DNA from: Cruorifilaria tuberocauda
Lineage: Eukaryota > Nematoda > Chromadorea > Rhabditida > Onchocercidae
DNA length: 64,000 nt
Assembly: GCA_013365365.1 (NCBI GenBank)
Contig: JABVXU010000107.1
Coordinates: 84,989-148,988 of the forward strand
Direction of reading: 5' to 3'
Each line of letters begins with the position of its first letter. Within the stretch, counting starts at the first letter, position 1. Made by a program: the position numbers and the translations under genes. A model generated the notes under the pieces. That model saw only the letters and a list, made by a program, of their open reading frames with translations. It was not told the DNA's origin and ran no database searches. This document shows, one piece after another, positions 1 to 13,885 of the stretch.

Positions 1-237
1 ATTAGTATTAAAGTATTGATGAATTAGAATATTCTATTGTTTAACTTATTCGTAATGATCGGCATATGGAAATAGTAATAGGATGAGCTAAATAATGTGA
101 AAGTAAACTATCAGTTCTTATTTATTAGCCGGTAATCGCCACTTTTTTAGTAGTTGCTAATGATAAAGAGTGCCACTGTAGTATTCTTCAAACGTCACTT
201 TTAATTTCTGTAAATTACAAGGCGTCTTCCTATTCAG
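1..237 (+). other. Probable intron of ELP1
   Basis: There is no convincing exon here. The next ELP1 exon begins at 238 behind a TTCAG acceptor, in a phase that needs an upstream exon ending in two codon bases. The stretch therefore reads as the tail of an ELP1 intron, and the first roughly 300 residues of the protein lie to the left of the window. Confidence 0.6.
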
Positions 238-3200
238 GCCAACAGGAAACCTTATTGCAACAAGTCGGTGTGATGATGAGAAGCGCGAAATAATTTTTTA
301 TGAACGTAACGGACAAAGACGATCAAAATTCACATATGAATCACATCAAGGAACTGCAATTGATTGGATGGGTTGGAACATTGATGGGAATATCCTCTGT
401 ATACAGTCCAGGGATTTAGCTAGCACTGCCCAAAAAGGTACAGCGCTGTTATGAAAAAATTATCTTCTTGGAATCTTCATATTTATTTATGTACATTGTT
501 GAGTAAGATTTTTGCTTCAGTAGGTTTTTGGTGCGTCAGTAATTATGACTGGATGCTCAAATATTGCATATTGGTTGATAATGGATTATTATTGGCATGT
601 TGGCACGAAAGTAATCCCAATCAGTTTTGCTACGTTACGCAGAATGGTCATGCTACTTTTATTGATTTCGATTTCGATTATAATTTTTGCGATGGTATTG
701 TTCTGTCGATATCAGGATGTAAGTTATTCAAGTTTGTTATCTGAAAATGATATCATTTTTGAAGCAGCAGATTATGAGAAGAAATGATAAAATAAGTAAG
801 CTATTTATTAGTCTGCAATTCTCATACGTCATTTCTTTTATTCGTGCTACTTGAAGTCGCTATTCATTGTACCTATTCATCGCTATTCGTTAAACTAAAG
901 CTAATATCTGGTGCCAAAACATCTTAGATTTAGTTTTTGAGTAATGAAAGGTACATTAAAACCCATATTGACAGTTTTTTCATTATTAAACTGAATTAGT
1001 AGAAGTGACTGAACAAATTACTTCTTTATTAAATTTTTATTAATATGGATCAGTTTCTAGGCAATGTACGTGTAACTGATCTGAAAGTAGCGCCAATTCC
1101 ACCACCAATGTGTCAATATGAACTCATTTTTCCAAATGCTGTTTGTGAAATTGTACAGTATAATGGTAGTGCAGCTTTTCTACTTGCGGACCATTCACTT
1201 CTTGCATGTATGATTATGTTTATATAATTGAATATAACCAATTTTCAATTTCAGCCCTATTGCATAACAAATTGTGTTAGGATGCTATGAATTTAGCAGA
1301 TTTAGTTTCGTGTTCATTTCGGATTTAGCTTTCATGCATAGTGCATTAAATGGTTTTATAATATTTAACTGTATTAGCAAAACCCACATTTTATCTAAAA
1401 CTTGTCGAAGCCAACGTTGGTAATAACATCATCACTTTGGCGAAAATGTAAGCATGTTGTAGTACTTGGCCTTTTTGCAGACGAACTGCGAGAAGGAAAG
1501 TTCGAAAAATATGCTGAATATGATACTATCGAATTACCAAAGGATTGCATATGTTACAATCTTTGTTTAAATGATTCTAACCGACTTTCTGCCATTGTTG
1601 CTTCTTCACGTTATAGTTTATACAGCTTAAGTTTAAAAAATATGAATCTTAAGGAAAGGTAATTGCTTTACAAGTATGCCTATCTGATATTTTGGATTAA
1701 AGTTTTTAAAGCATTACTTATTGCAATGTAATAATGCATTAAATAGGTTGTAATTCTCTGACATATTACCCAATGCAGTAGGTGAGATGCCTTCTACTTT
1801 CTTAGACTTCTTTAAAGTTTTTAAGATTCTCTGATATTCTGACAAAAAGATAGCTAACGGTCGGTTGACTCTGTAAGAATACTCCCTTTTCGCCTGAGTT
1901 TAGATTTTTTGTTCTTTCAGTATGTGTTTGTATTCTATGGAGAAGCCATTCGTTTCGCATAATCACGTCACCGGTGGTTTTATGCTACAGGGAATTCATG
2001 GTGAATGGTTTTTAATAAAAGAAGATAAAGAAAGGAATTATTCTTTAGAAACAGAAAAGCTTTTCGAAACAAAATCAACATTGCATCATTGTCGTTATTT
2101 ACCAACCAAAGTATATTGCTTTAAAAAATTCTAAAATAACACACTTAATTCCTTTTATAGCTGTTTGAATTATAACCTTCGATCTTTCGGGTTTTCATTT
2201 TCAAGTAATTTATCAATTTGCAAATTGAAATCATAATACTGCGTCCGCTTTTGTATTTAATAATTATCATGTAATTGCTATTGGTATTTAAATTTGCTCG
2301 AAGATGCTAACTAGTTTGCGCACAAAAGGGAAACACTGATTTTAAGGATAGCATCTTTGGCATCGGCAAAACAAATGATTTGGTTGTGAATGGCCGATCG
2401 ATTTTGAAATATGTTGGATCATATGTGGTGGATCAGAACTATTTGTTGGCTGTAACATTTGGTACACATTCAAATTTCTCGAAATTACTAATTGCTGAGC
2501 TAAAAGATATTTTAACAGACGAGAAAGAAATAAACTATACCAGTCGAGCTGTTGAAAGAGGTGCAATGTTGATTGGATATGAAACCGGTGGTACTCGAGT
2601 TTGGTTACAAATGCCTCGAGGTCAGAATTTTATTTTTCCATTTTGGAGAAATCATGTATTTCTTTTTTCTTATAGAGTATTGAAAATACTTCTTTTACAG
2701 TTCCTTTCAAGCATTTTAGGTAATTTGGAAACAATACATCTAAAACGATTATTGCTGAACAAATTAAAAGGACTGCTAAATGATATGCATTTCAAGGATG
2801 CGGCTATTATCATGAAAAAGCATCGTATTGACATGAATCTCTTTTACGACCATAATCCACAGGTTAGTTGTTGTGAAAAACCGTGAATTATAAGTTAATG
2901 TATCTCGTTGAAAACTGAAATTATTATTGAAAATACTACTCAAAATAAGTCTGTGCTTAGACAATATGTCGCGTTTATCAGGTTGGAAGTATTGAAGAGT
3001 ATTTGTATTACAGTAGATTTTGGCAGTGCTGAATAGAAGACTTCTTAATTTACTGTGTCCATTGAATTGACACTCGAAATTTTTAAAAAAAATATTCATG
3101 CTTTTGATTTTAGTTTTTCATGAAACACATCGGTCAATTTATCGACGATATAGGTTCTGCTGAAATACTGAACTTATTCGTGACAAGTTTGAATAATAAT

Positions 3201-6200
3201 GATGTTACAACGGGTATTTATTCGGAAAGCTATAACAATAATAACCATGAAAAGCCTGATATGAAAATAAAAAATGCCAAAACTAAGGTTCAGTTGTCAA
3301 ATTCTTCAAATACCTTCTAGTTTAAGAGATGAAGCATGTTGTTATTCTTTAACTTTTTTATGGTTAAGCAATAACGTGGGTTGGACTTAATTCGCGATTA
3401 TCTTGCTATCATGTTTTACTTGTTTTGAATACCGGGTTCTGGGCTCAATCAAATATCAAATAAATAAATCAGAAATAGAATGTAGGTTAGTAAAAATTTT
3501 TCTTTTTGTTATATTTGAATATTCTTATATATTATTTATTAAGGTCCAAGATGTTTGTATCAATATTCGCGAACATATTTTGAATCTCGATAATATTCGT
3601 ATTACTGATTTATATACCACTGTTATATCGACGTATTTGAGAGAAGAGCCTCCGCAGATTTCAAAAGCTCTATTAGCATTACGGGAACAATCTTTAAAAT
3701 GTAAATAGAAATATTTTGACTATATTAATGGAAAGTGGTGGTTTTAGAAAATTCAAAAATTGATTATGAAATTAATTACTGAAGAGTACGAAGGCGAAAT
3801 TGATTTTCCAGGAATGCTGTTTTGTTTGCTTTCTTTTGTTTGTCTCATTAGACTGAACGTTACTTTCATTCATGGTTTTATTATTGTATTTTAAAACTTT
3901 TTCCACACTTCTACAAGATTAAAAATTTTCAATTTTGTATTTGTGGCGTAACAGTTAAGGCCAGATTATTGCACTCCAATTTTTTTCAGTACCCGATGGA
4001 AAAAAATTGGAAAAAAAGTGGATTGCTTATGTATCTTTGCTTGCTCCCACTGAAAATCTGTTCAATATCGCATTATCAATCTATGATTTAGATTTAGCAC
4101 GTACTGTTGCGGAAAATTCTCAGATGGTAAGGTTTTATATGTAAGTATTCTTCAATACTGTTTAAATAAACTTCATTGCTGCAAATTATTGTGCATTTAA
4201 TTGCTTTTTTTTTGAAATTATTATTTTCTAATTCACTATCGGTAGATGCTGACATGCAAAATGCTTATACCACAAATCAGTTTCTACCCTGTATGCTTAT
4301 TTTCATTTTCTATAGTAGTTTTGTTCATAGAAGAAAATTTGAAAATGAATTGTTCCATAATATTCCATTTTTCAGGATCCGAAGGATTATTTACCACTGT
4401 TGACCGATTTCCAAATCCAATCTCCTTCCGCTTATCAGAAATTTAAAATTGATATGCATTTGGGAATGTTTAAACGAGCTATCCGGAATCTGTCAGAATT
4501 GGATGATCATTGGGATGAAGCAGTTCAAATTATTAGATACCGAAATTTATATGCAGAAGCTTTGACCATATATTGCGGAAAGAAAACTTACTTGGTATGC
4601 ATCTTAGAATTTCATTTTATTAGAATCAGTTGGTAATTCATGATATCATCAAAGGAGAGGAAAAATAGGTATTTGAAAAGTCAGATAATTTGCTAAAGGA
4701 TTGTAGCTGATATATTCTAGAATATTTTACTATCATGTATTTTTCATTTTAAAGTTGGATGAATTTTGATACAATTCGAGCTACCATTTCAGTTTCATAA
4801 TTTTTTGTTGTGTTGAACATCTTTTAATGAGGGTCATCAATTGTTTTATGAAATTAAATGATATTAATTAACTCACTCCAAAAAGGAATAAGAATCAATC
4901 AATAATTTAGAAAGCTTGCGAGTTATGCGCTGATTACTTGATGGATAAACGACGCTTTGAAGAAGCTGCTGTGTTGTTTAAACGCGCAAACAATATGGCC
5001 CTGGCATTGCAGTGCTATCAGAATGCTCAAAATTGGAAAGGAGTTATTGAATGTGGACAAATCATGAACATGGAGAAAGAAATTCTAGACAGTTTACTTC
5101 AAAAAATGATTCCACATTTTGAGAGCAAAAGAAAATTTGCAGATGTAGCTGAAATATTATCATTCATTGATAAAAAGGTATGATAAAGATTCCTGGCAAA
5201 AAATAATATAATTTGCGATATTTCTGCTAAGTCTTATATTACGTCAACTGCGTTTACTGCTTAGAAAACGGCGAATTCCTGCTAAAACGAAAAAAGAATA
5301 GATCCATTCCATATACATCTATAAATTAATGTGGACAAAAATAGAAACATAGAAGGAGATTTATATCTGTATAATATTGAGTACTTAAATGATGTTTTGC
5401 AGTCTAACAAAATGCAGATAGTGGAATATTACTGTAAGGGGGACGCTTGGAATTTTGCCATGAATTTTGCTTTCGGGAATAACGGTAAGTTTTTTTCAAA
5501 ATAGCCTATGAAATATTCCAAGATATATGTATATAAATGCGTATGTAAATAAGTGCATCTAACGAGATGGTATTTTGATATTAGATTTGTTATTCTCTTG
5601 CAGAGTTGACGGAAACTGTTTTTAAAGCAGCTTCCATTCGTTGTGAACAAATTTTACAATGCATAGAAAATTGGGAGAATTTACTGGAGCAATATTGCTG
5701 TCGTTTGGAAATAGTACGACAGAATAAAAAAAATTCGCTGAAAGCAGCTATTAAACGGCTTGAAGATGAAGATTTGCCGAAGTCAGAAGTAGGTCCTCAT
5801 GCAATAACTAAAATCATTTTCGTTTACTTTTTTATACTGTTATTGTGTCCATGTTTATTTAATATTTTTAGCAAATAATTGTGTTTTTTTTAATGGCGTT
5901 TAAATGTTTATTCGAAAATTTTGAAAAATTCAACTGGTAAAGTTACGAAATAATAGAATCGTATTTAGGCCTTTAGTGAAAAATCTAGCACAATGAGTGA
6001 TATGTCGAAGATTTCAGCAACTTCTACCGCTTCTGCTCGTCGCCGGAAACACATTGAAAAGTTAGTGATTCTGCTGGTTTATAGTTGATTAGGAGTTATT
6101 TCATGCAACTTTCTACATTTTGAATAAGTAGAAGAAGCTCTGTGGAAAAATATATATATAATGTTTTTTTATTCTTTCCATGAGCTAGCATTCGACTGCA

Positions 6201-7340
6201 ATCGTTCAGTGCAAAAATTTTCAATGCAAATCCATTACCTCTCTTTAATTAACCAATTAAACTGAAAAGTTTAATATACAGATCCAATAATCTGTTATTA
6301 AAAAGGAAATTTTTTTGATTCACATCGTAATAACAAACCTGTAGTTCGAGCTTGGCTAATAGTAAAAGATTATTTGCATTTCATGATCTTTAATGCTGTT
6401 TTTGTCATCATTATTATTACGACGAATATATGACGTATAACATCCACTATCATTTACCAAATTTTTATCATACTGTTGAAGGAAGAAAAAAGTGCTAAAG
6501 GAAGGTTCCCAGTACGAAGATGCAGCACTATTGAATGCTTTAAAAGATGTCATTTCACACATCGACTCTCAGCAAGGTATCATTTAGCTTGCTTAAATCT
6601 CTTAAGAAACCTTTACTTTTTAAAAGAAGAATCAGATATTCCTGCTATTAATTTCAGTTTATAAAAGATAAATTGAGAAGGTACTCGACCTGTAATTTTT
6701 GCTTTAACATTACATCTAGCATCAAATTTCGCTAGTGAGTAGTTTATCGGTTCCTACTTATATTTATTTCAGACGAGCTTATTCTTCTATTACCCACTCT
6801 GATAGCTGTCGATGCTGTTGAAGAAGCGCGAACCTTGCAAATCAAATTCCTTACTTTGATAAAACTTGCTCACAAAGTAATTGGAATAGCTTGGCCAACT
6901 CATCTTTCATCATATATGATACCGGGACCTCAAAAGGAAATTGTACGTTGAATTCATCTATCGTTTCTAGAAATTTTCGAAATTTCATTTCACATGCTAT
7001 GAATTTGCAAATTTTACAATTGATTCTACCGTATCTTTATTAAAAAATGAATACGCTTTCAGTATCGTGATGAAAATGGTATTATCAAGCTTCCGGAAGA
7101 AAACAGTATTCCAGATAGGATACCACTTGGTAAATTAAGAACTATTTTATAATGTGCCATATACCAGATATGAATTTAAATACTTCAACATTTTGAGCTT
7201 AATTGGCTTATCAGCTGCAAATCCGGCAGATAATTTATAATTTGAATTAAGCGCAGTAAACATGATTTTCATTTCCAGAATCCGAACTGATGCGGCCGGA
7301 AATCAGGAATGTTTTATGGCAACTTGAGATTTGCTCTTAA
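238..7340 (+). CDS. ELP1: Elongator complex protein 1 (ELP1/IKAP), 5'-truncated
   Basis: ELP1 is the scaffold subunit of Elongator, which makes the cm5-type modification of wobble uridine in tRNA in the cytoplasm. Nineteen phase-consistent exons encode about 1031 residues: 238-437, 521-718, 1061-1207, 1421-1658, 1921-2110, 2347-2620, 2720-2862, 3114-3287, 3544-3700, 3990-4126, 4376-4594, 4911-5177, 5403-5484, 5604-5788, 5969-6060, 6482-6576, 6773-6942, 7063-7129 and 7279-7340. Landmarks shared with animal ELP1 are RPTGNLIA (WD40 part), PPPMCQYELIFP, WLQMPRG, LFYDHNP, KDYLPLL and the final WQLEICS. The TPR-like helices and the basic SARRRKHIEKKKK patch of the tRNA-binding region are present. 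Human ELP1 is 1332 residues, so the missing piece is the first half of the N-terminal propeller. No frameshift is seen. Identity is very likely; single exon borders are predictions. Confidence 0.95.
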
Positions 7341-7386
7341 GATTCTTTGTTTTTGTATATATATTGTTTCTTTTCATGCTCACAAC

Positions 7387-7392
7387 AATAAA
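7387..7392 (+). terminator. Polyadenylation signal AATAAA of ELP1
   Basis: A canonical AATAAA lies 47 bases after the ELP1 stop codon, a normal distance for a nematode 3' UTR. Confidence 0.6.
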
Positions 7393-7724
7393 CATAAATT
7401 AATATAAAACATAACACAAATCATAAAACCAGAAAAGATATCAAATTAAAAAGAGAAGCTTTTAAATTAGAAACATCCGTCTAACACATGAGCTGAATCA
7501 TCCTTCCTATATAGTTTGTGAACTCCCATCTGCCTCAAAAAGACAGATCTGGCAGTTCCAGTGAATTCAGAGGCTCGTCACAATACCAAGAATGGTACCG
7601 CAGGAACTCCATACGCTTTATCAATATGTAGACGCCTTCCGATTCTGCTGGACACAAACTAGTCCTTTCTTATTTCACAGAAGAAGCGGAAAATGCAAGT
7701 AACAAAATGTTCAACAGATAGAAA
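7393..7724. other. Spacer between convergent ELP1 and WDR74
   Basis: Both genes end into this spacer. Its middle (about 7490-7650) is clearly richer in G and C than ordinary spacers here, yet it holds no open frame longer than about 25 codons on either strand. It is probably WDR74 3' UTR, possibly with a structured element; nothing in it is recognised. Confidence 0.4.
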
Positions 7725-10700
7725 CTAAGTAGTTTGGATTAGTTTTTTAAAAGGGGGTGTAACTGCAATCTCGTCAGCATTCTCGTTTTTTCTCTTCCCC
7801 CCTGTTATCAACTTCTTTCGTTTTGAAGTGTCCGGCTGCGTAACATTATGTTTTCGTTTTCTTCTTTTTGTAAGCTTAGGTTTCTTAATCACTTCCTCCA
7901 CATCGTTCTTCTGCAATATGAAATTAAAATTAAGGTACAAAGATAGCCAAAGAAGCAGATTTCCATCTTCTCATAACGATCCTCTCCCTTTGATAAAATC
8001 CTTCGCTTTATTGCAGTAAATTCGTCCCATCTGCAAAATCTACAAATTGATCTGAAGCCGTCAAAAAGACATACTTTCGATTTCCTCTTCATCTGTTTTT
8101 CTTTATTGAGTCCCACGTCATTCCATAAAGTTTCATCCTCACTACTTTCGTCGTTACTAATTTCCTGAAAAATTGATTTGACTATTAAAAAGGATACTGA
8201 ATCGTTGAAAATGATGCTAAATAAAAAGCTATATACAGCTCAGCCGCACACAACTTACTCAAATACCGCAAACAAATTTTGCCCCGTACGATAATAGAAA
8301 ACGGCTAATCGAAATTAAACGAAATCTGAAAGATGGTAAAAAAGAAGCTAAAAACGAACTACCGAATGCTCGAAATGATAAAGTTCAATAGTTAAAGAAG
8401 AATACAAAATTAGAAGCTGGAATAAACTAAGAAGTTGAGAACTTCGGCGTACGCAACACATGTTAATGTTTTTAATTTAACATAGTTGTATTTAAAAACC
8501 TTAATTTTCTGCCAGTCATCATCTTCTATTTCTTTACCGCCATCATCGTCATTATTAAGGATCGAAAGTTTATCACACAGCAAGATTCGATTCAAACGAG
8601 CTTTGCAGTAGACCTGGAGATACGTTCACGACTTTAAAAGCATTGATCAAAATAAATGAAAATTACTGGGATTGCATAATTCAGAAAACGATTTATCTTG
8701 ATTCTGGCTTGTCAAAAAATTAATATTTCTTGTTTGTATGTCTATATAAAATGTATAATTTGGTAAAAACTGGATTTAAACCTAACTTGAATAAAATTGG
8801 AAAAATTAAATGTCAAATGCAATTTTTGAGTGCCAAATTGTAAATCAAGTTAATAAAATATCGCAACATTATGACAATTAGAATATAAAGAACAAGTTCT
8901 TGCAAAACTGGAAACAACTTAATTTGCAATTAATAACCTTTTTGACAAGCTTTTTTGAATTCAATTCATGCAGTCTAACGAAACGATCAAGAGAACACGA
9001 GGCGATATATTCAGCTGTTTGATGTGCATCAATTCCACTGATACAACCAGCGCAACCCTTGTATTTACATACCATATGCACTGAAAAAGACACAGCAATC
9101 TAATTAATTTAAAAAAAAAATGTAAAATGAATTCCTAAGATGTTCTAGCGAGATTTGCACAACCTTCTGAATTACTTGAAAATCTTCGTAAAAAAAAAAT
9201 CGACTAGAAATTTTCTCCATCGTATCTTTCATGCCCTATTTTCAGTGGTTTTGTTCTCATCACTCTAACTCTGATTGAGATTTTTCATTTCTATTCTACT
9301 GTGGTTCATACCCTTATGGATTATCAGAAAATTAAAAGTGAAAATGAGAAAGCTGAATCGTACTTTTATTTCGTAAATCAAACAATCCCATATCACCACG
9401 AGTATTGCCAGCAACTATCTGCATTTCGTTTTTACACAAAGACATTGCCGTCAGTGGCTCCTCTGCCCACTTCATCTCCTTTATCGGTCTCCGTTGCGTT
9501 CGAGGATCATAGAGTCTTATCTGTAATTCAGGATTCAAATTAACGATTTACAATCATGAATTACTACCAACCACTTCGCACAACTCTGGAACTTTTATAC
9601 CTCAAGCGTAACAAACTATATCAATAATTTCATGGTATTAGGAAAATCATTCAAATAATAAAAAACTACTCTAGAAAGTTAAGATATCAGGAATAAATTT
9701 CAAAGTAATCGAATTTACTGACTGAAATCAGCTTCAATTCACTGTTAACCAATTTCAATAACCCATTTCTCAACCATTACAACTAAGCGGAACACAAGTC
9801 TAATGAAGCAGCCATTGAAATATGAAGTATAATAAGTTTATGGCTGCTGTCATGGATCTTTTTCTCAATAGTTTGAATTCTTTGGTTTTTTATCTCTACG
9901 GAAATTTATTAAACAAATATTTCGATTTTCCTTAATATTATCTCTTATATAGTACAGCAGCGAGAGTTAAGTCAATACTAAGAAGTTCTTTAAAATTTAG
10001 TGAGAAATTTTAATGCAGTTGAAACTTAAAAAATCTTCCAGAAATTCAAGAAGAAAATTAATTACCTGATGCTTACCAGTGACTGTCACAATGTTTTGCG
10101 ACTTTGGTATAAACCGTATGTCATTAACCCATATTGGTACTCTAAGCTGCAGTTCATCTGGTCGTACATTTTTAGCAATAAAAATTTTTTCGCCTTTTTC
10201 AATATCCCATATTTTTAAAGGATTTTCTTTACCGCCAGTTGCGTAATGTCCTTCATGTTCGCAGTTGGGTGCCATAACGATCAAGTTATTTCCTGCGTCC
10301 AATTCTTTAACTATTTCTCCAGATGGTGAAGAGACAGACAGTTCGCCAGATTCAGCTGCTGATATATATGTACCCCTGAAATTTTTGATTTCACTATTTT
10401 CCACAACTATTCAACTAGGGAATCAAAAAGTTGAAATTACTGATTAATTCTAGTAAATCAATCTAAAATAGGCAGTAGAAAGAATATCTATTCAAACTCA
10501 TTTAGAACATACAGTGATTTTGAATCTAAGCATCTTTTTCATGTAAGCTACCAAAAAAAGTTGAAGAAGTCTGAATCTGAAGAACACTACTTTCGCCAAA
10601 TAATTTTCTAAAAAGTCATAATATTTTACGAATAATCTTCCATGATGCACAATTGACAGATTATTTGCCTAAATTCCTTTCAAAGTAAATAGCAATAAAG

Positions 10701-11412
10701 ATGTAAACAACATACACCGCAGTCCTTTTAATTCCTTTAACTGCACCACTGCCGTTTCCCAAAGTGAAAAGTGTCGAGTATTCATTCGAAGTTGTATCAA
10801 ATAATCTCAACTGCTTATCCATTTGGACTGTCAGCAATTCCGTCTACGAACAAATCAATTTCAACAATATAACTCAAAACTTATTTGATTGATAATCCCA
10901 AAAAACTAAAACCAAATATCATAAAGATGATACCTCACCTGATCTTCACTCGCCCAGCTCATGCAAGTTATCTCATCTTGCTTCGGTTTTAGTGAAGCAA
11001 TTTCATTGATATTACTGAAAGCACCGTCCTTGAAAGAAATAGCTGAAACTGGTTTCGATGCTATATATCAAATATATGACTACCTTTATTATTCCAATTT
11101 TAAACTGCTGCTTCAGCAAATTTTAAAAAAAATGCCGCAATTTAACTTGAGACTTCTTGATTATCATTTTTCTACTCAAGGTTGATAGTCAACATCTCAT
11201 TAAGCCAAGGTCAACAAAGTAGATAAATGCCAGTTGAATTATAATATAATCTCAATAATATTTTAGTACTAATACCTCCGCTGACTTCCTACTACCCTTG
11301 AATATAACTGTTTACTTAATTAGTTCCACACGAATATGAACTGCTTCCCATAATTGGAATATTTTAACCAACCTTTTAAAGCACCCGTCGATGCGCCAAC
11401 AAAACAATCCAT
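7725..11412 (-). CDS. WDR74: WD repeat-containing protein 74 (Nsa1 family, 60S ribosome biogenesis)
   Basis: WDR74/Nsa1 is a nucleolar WD40 protein of early pre-60S particles. Nine exons on the minus strand, in phase, encode 423 residues: 11412-11373, 11042-10939, 10843-10716, 10375-10066, 9520-9364, 9080-8938, 8613-8500, 8164-8075 and 7910-7725. The start MDCFVGASTGALKG matches the family's first blade (VGTETGILKG in human). GGKENPLKIWD (about residue 138), AKNVRPDELQLRVPIW and YDPRTQRRP are family hallmarks, followed by ASCSLDRFVRLH in the last blade. The C-terminus is Lys/Arg-rich (KKPKLTKRRKRK), as expected for nucleolar targeting. Human WDR74 is 385 residues; the extra length sits in the acidic and basic tail. 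The donor of the third exon was set at GTATGT (10715) because only that keeps phase. It converges with ELP1. Confidence 0.93.
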
Positions 11413-11792
11413 TCCAAACAACAGAAACCTGCAATTCCAGAAACTTTAAATCAGAATTCCAAATCTCACTTCCTAGAACTAAAAAAGATTTCACGAAATA
11501 TGTGCAACCGCGAGCAAGTCTCCCCAGTGTTACTTGGACACCTATTTCCATTGACCAATTATCCTCTCAAAAAGTTTGCAAGCAATAGTACAAGAAAAAT
11601 ATTCAGTGATATCTGTAAGTGCTTCGGCATCTTCCGTCTGCAATGCCAAGTCATTTTCAGAAACCGATAAATGATTCAGATCAGTGCAAAAGATATAAGA
11701 CAGATATATTCTGATTAAGCTTTATTCCATGAATTTTTGCATTAACAAATTAAAAATTCTTTTATTTTTGCAATAATAACAAAACAATGTGT
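11413..11792. other. Spacer between RPL18A and WDR74
   Basis: Both neighbours are on the minus strand, so this 380-base stretch must hold the 5' region of WDR74 and the 3' end of RPL18A. I see no further exon in it. Confidence 0.4.
11761..11766 (-). terminator. Polyadenylation signal of RPL18A
   Basis: AATAAA on the minus strand, 27 bases beyond the RPL18A stop codon. Confidence 0.6.
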
Positions 11793-12954
11793 TTATGAAA
11801 AGTATGTTCTTGGACGACGAGTAGTGAAGACAGCAGCATTTTTTCGTTTTGCAATCCGATGTGGCAATGGAAAGCTAATCTTCGAATTGTGAAATTGCTT
11901 AATGGCCGCTCGCTTACAGTCAGATGCTTTAATCACTTGTACTTTGATGATCTGCAGATATGTTTCCAAAATACACTTACAAAGAACTTACGGAATATTA
12001 AAACATATCAATTGAGTTATTTTATCATTCAAATTCATCACTCATTTTTAAAACTTAATTAACAATTTATTTAAAAAATTAAATAAATTGAAAAAGTAAA
12101 CCATATAAATACCTGAATCCGATCGGCCTGTGCCCGATGGCGAGCACCCATATCTCGATAACACTGTGTTACAGCTCCAGCAATGGTATTATCCCGGTAC
12201 TCGCGATACATATTATGATGATTAGTACGCGAATCATACCGAAGCCAAATACCATAATTTTTGATATAGCCAGGTCTCCTTTCGAAAACCTATAAAATAT
12301 ATTCAATAAAGAAAGCAGGACGACGTGCAACTCCTTCTTCATAAAAGCAGTAGGCTTATGAAAGCATTTTGGACTGTGCTATAAAAAAATAAACAACATA
12401 AACCCTGGTATTTACCAGGTAATATCAAGTAAACACCCTTTTTCAAAATACGCCTAATGAGTTTCACCAAGTCCTATCAGTAATTGATGAAATCCTTGGA
12501 TAAAATTTTATGCAGTTACTAATAAACTATAAAGAAAAGTGGAAAGCTGAGCAGAATGCGCGTTTCTTAGAAAAAAAGGAATATTATGTCACCAAACTAA
12601 CTTCTTTGCATTCAAGAATTTCTCCATTTGCCTTCTTAACTCGTCGTAGCATGCTGGTAAAATACCAGAATCGGGATTTCGCGATCACATGGTTTGATGC
12701 AAATATTTGCATTTTGTAAATCGGCGGATTAGGTTCTTTCGCGGATGGTAATTTACGTCCGACGACCATAAATTCCCTCAACTGTAAAAGAAAGATTATT
12801 CCCAATAAGAAAAATGGTAATCAAAAAAGAAATAAGACAGATAAATTCTTGGGTAACCACTTCTGAACGTTTTCAACTTTCCCAATGAAAAAGGAATTAT
12901 CAATTCATCCTCATTGGAAACACTTACCGTTTTACCTTTGGCCTTGGTCGGCAT
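11793..12954 (-). CDS. RPL18A: 60S ribosomal protein L18a (eL20)
   Basis: A cytosolic large-subunit ribosomal protein. Four exons (12954-12928, 12781-12602, 12289-12113 and 11951-11793) encode 180 residues, against 176 in human, with phase 0 at every junction. Recognisable blocks are [49 protein letters not shown] and [10 protein letters not shown] near the end. The first exon codes only MPTKAKGKT. The large-subunit proteins of this family are single-copy and highly expressed. The gene diverges from CCDC97, and the two probably share a promoter region. No oddity was seen. Confidence 0.97.
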
Positions 12955-13885
12955 CTTGCACAATCGTCCACAATCCCTTAATTTCTACACATTATTAGAT
13001 TTTACAGCAAAGTGCTTTATTTAAATACACAAAGAGATGTCATCATGTAGACACATACGATCAGAGACTTTGATGAAATCACAAAGTTTTATTATTTCAG
13101 TGACAATAAGAATGCAAGCAGAAAAAAAAAGATAAGAGACGCTTCGTTATTAACTACAAGATCCTATTTCTACATCTATTTCCAAATACAAATACCGTGC
13201 AAGGATTCAGGGATTCTAGAATATTTATAGCTGTTTACCGAGCAAAAATCGATCGAAATGGTTGCAATCTTTCTTTCAAAAAAACAAACTGTTTTAAACT
13301 AACATGACTGATAGACCTAATTACTAATTTAAATAAAATAATTTTTCCTGATTGAAATGAAATACTGGGACTGAACTGGGAAGAAATACGAAAAGGTAGA
13401 AAAAATACTCAGCCGACTGTTAGCTAACATATAATACGTGCCTAAATACTCAGTAGTCTACTTACGACGATAATTTGCGATACACATAAGTGGTGATGTT
13501 TAGATGATTCTGTTGATAGGAGATGTTTTTATGCAACAAAACGACTCGATTATTAAAAGGAATAAAAGCCAAAAGCCTCAATGTTATGAATGAAAAGCCT
13601 GAATGTGAACATTTCCAAAAGAATGGTATTCTAACATCCTCATATCCACCTTACGGGCGCCACTGACTTCAAAACCCTACCCACACGTACGCAAACGACT
13701 CCAGTACTCCTAAACGTTCCGTCCGATCCAGGGCATAATACTATCAGTCTTGATATGCTACGTAGGAAATCAAACCGCTGCAATGAAATTTCTCCCGTCT
13801 CTCCCTTTTCTCTACACGTTCTGTCTATCCTTGTGATTCGCCAGATCTCATTAAAAAATAACGCTACGTGATTTCCATTGGAACA
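12955..13885. promoter_or_regulatory. Divergent promoter region of RPL18A and CCDC97
   Basis: This 0.93-kb spacer separates the starts of two genes transcribed away from each other. About 13640-13860 is much richer in G and C than neighbouring spacers and contains pyrimidine-rich runs (CTCCCGTCTCTCCC) just before CCDC97. No open frame is supported, and no individual transcription-factor site can be called with confidence. Confidence 0.5.

Noticed and set aside
10265..10447. Plus-strand frame opposite the WDR74 exon
   Set aside because: Antisense shadow of a clearly conserved WD40 exon.
12290..12601. snoRNA in intron 2 of RPL18A
   Set aside because: A short hairpin (CCTGGTAAATACCAGG) is present, but proper C/D or H/ACA boxes at the right spacing were not found.
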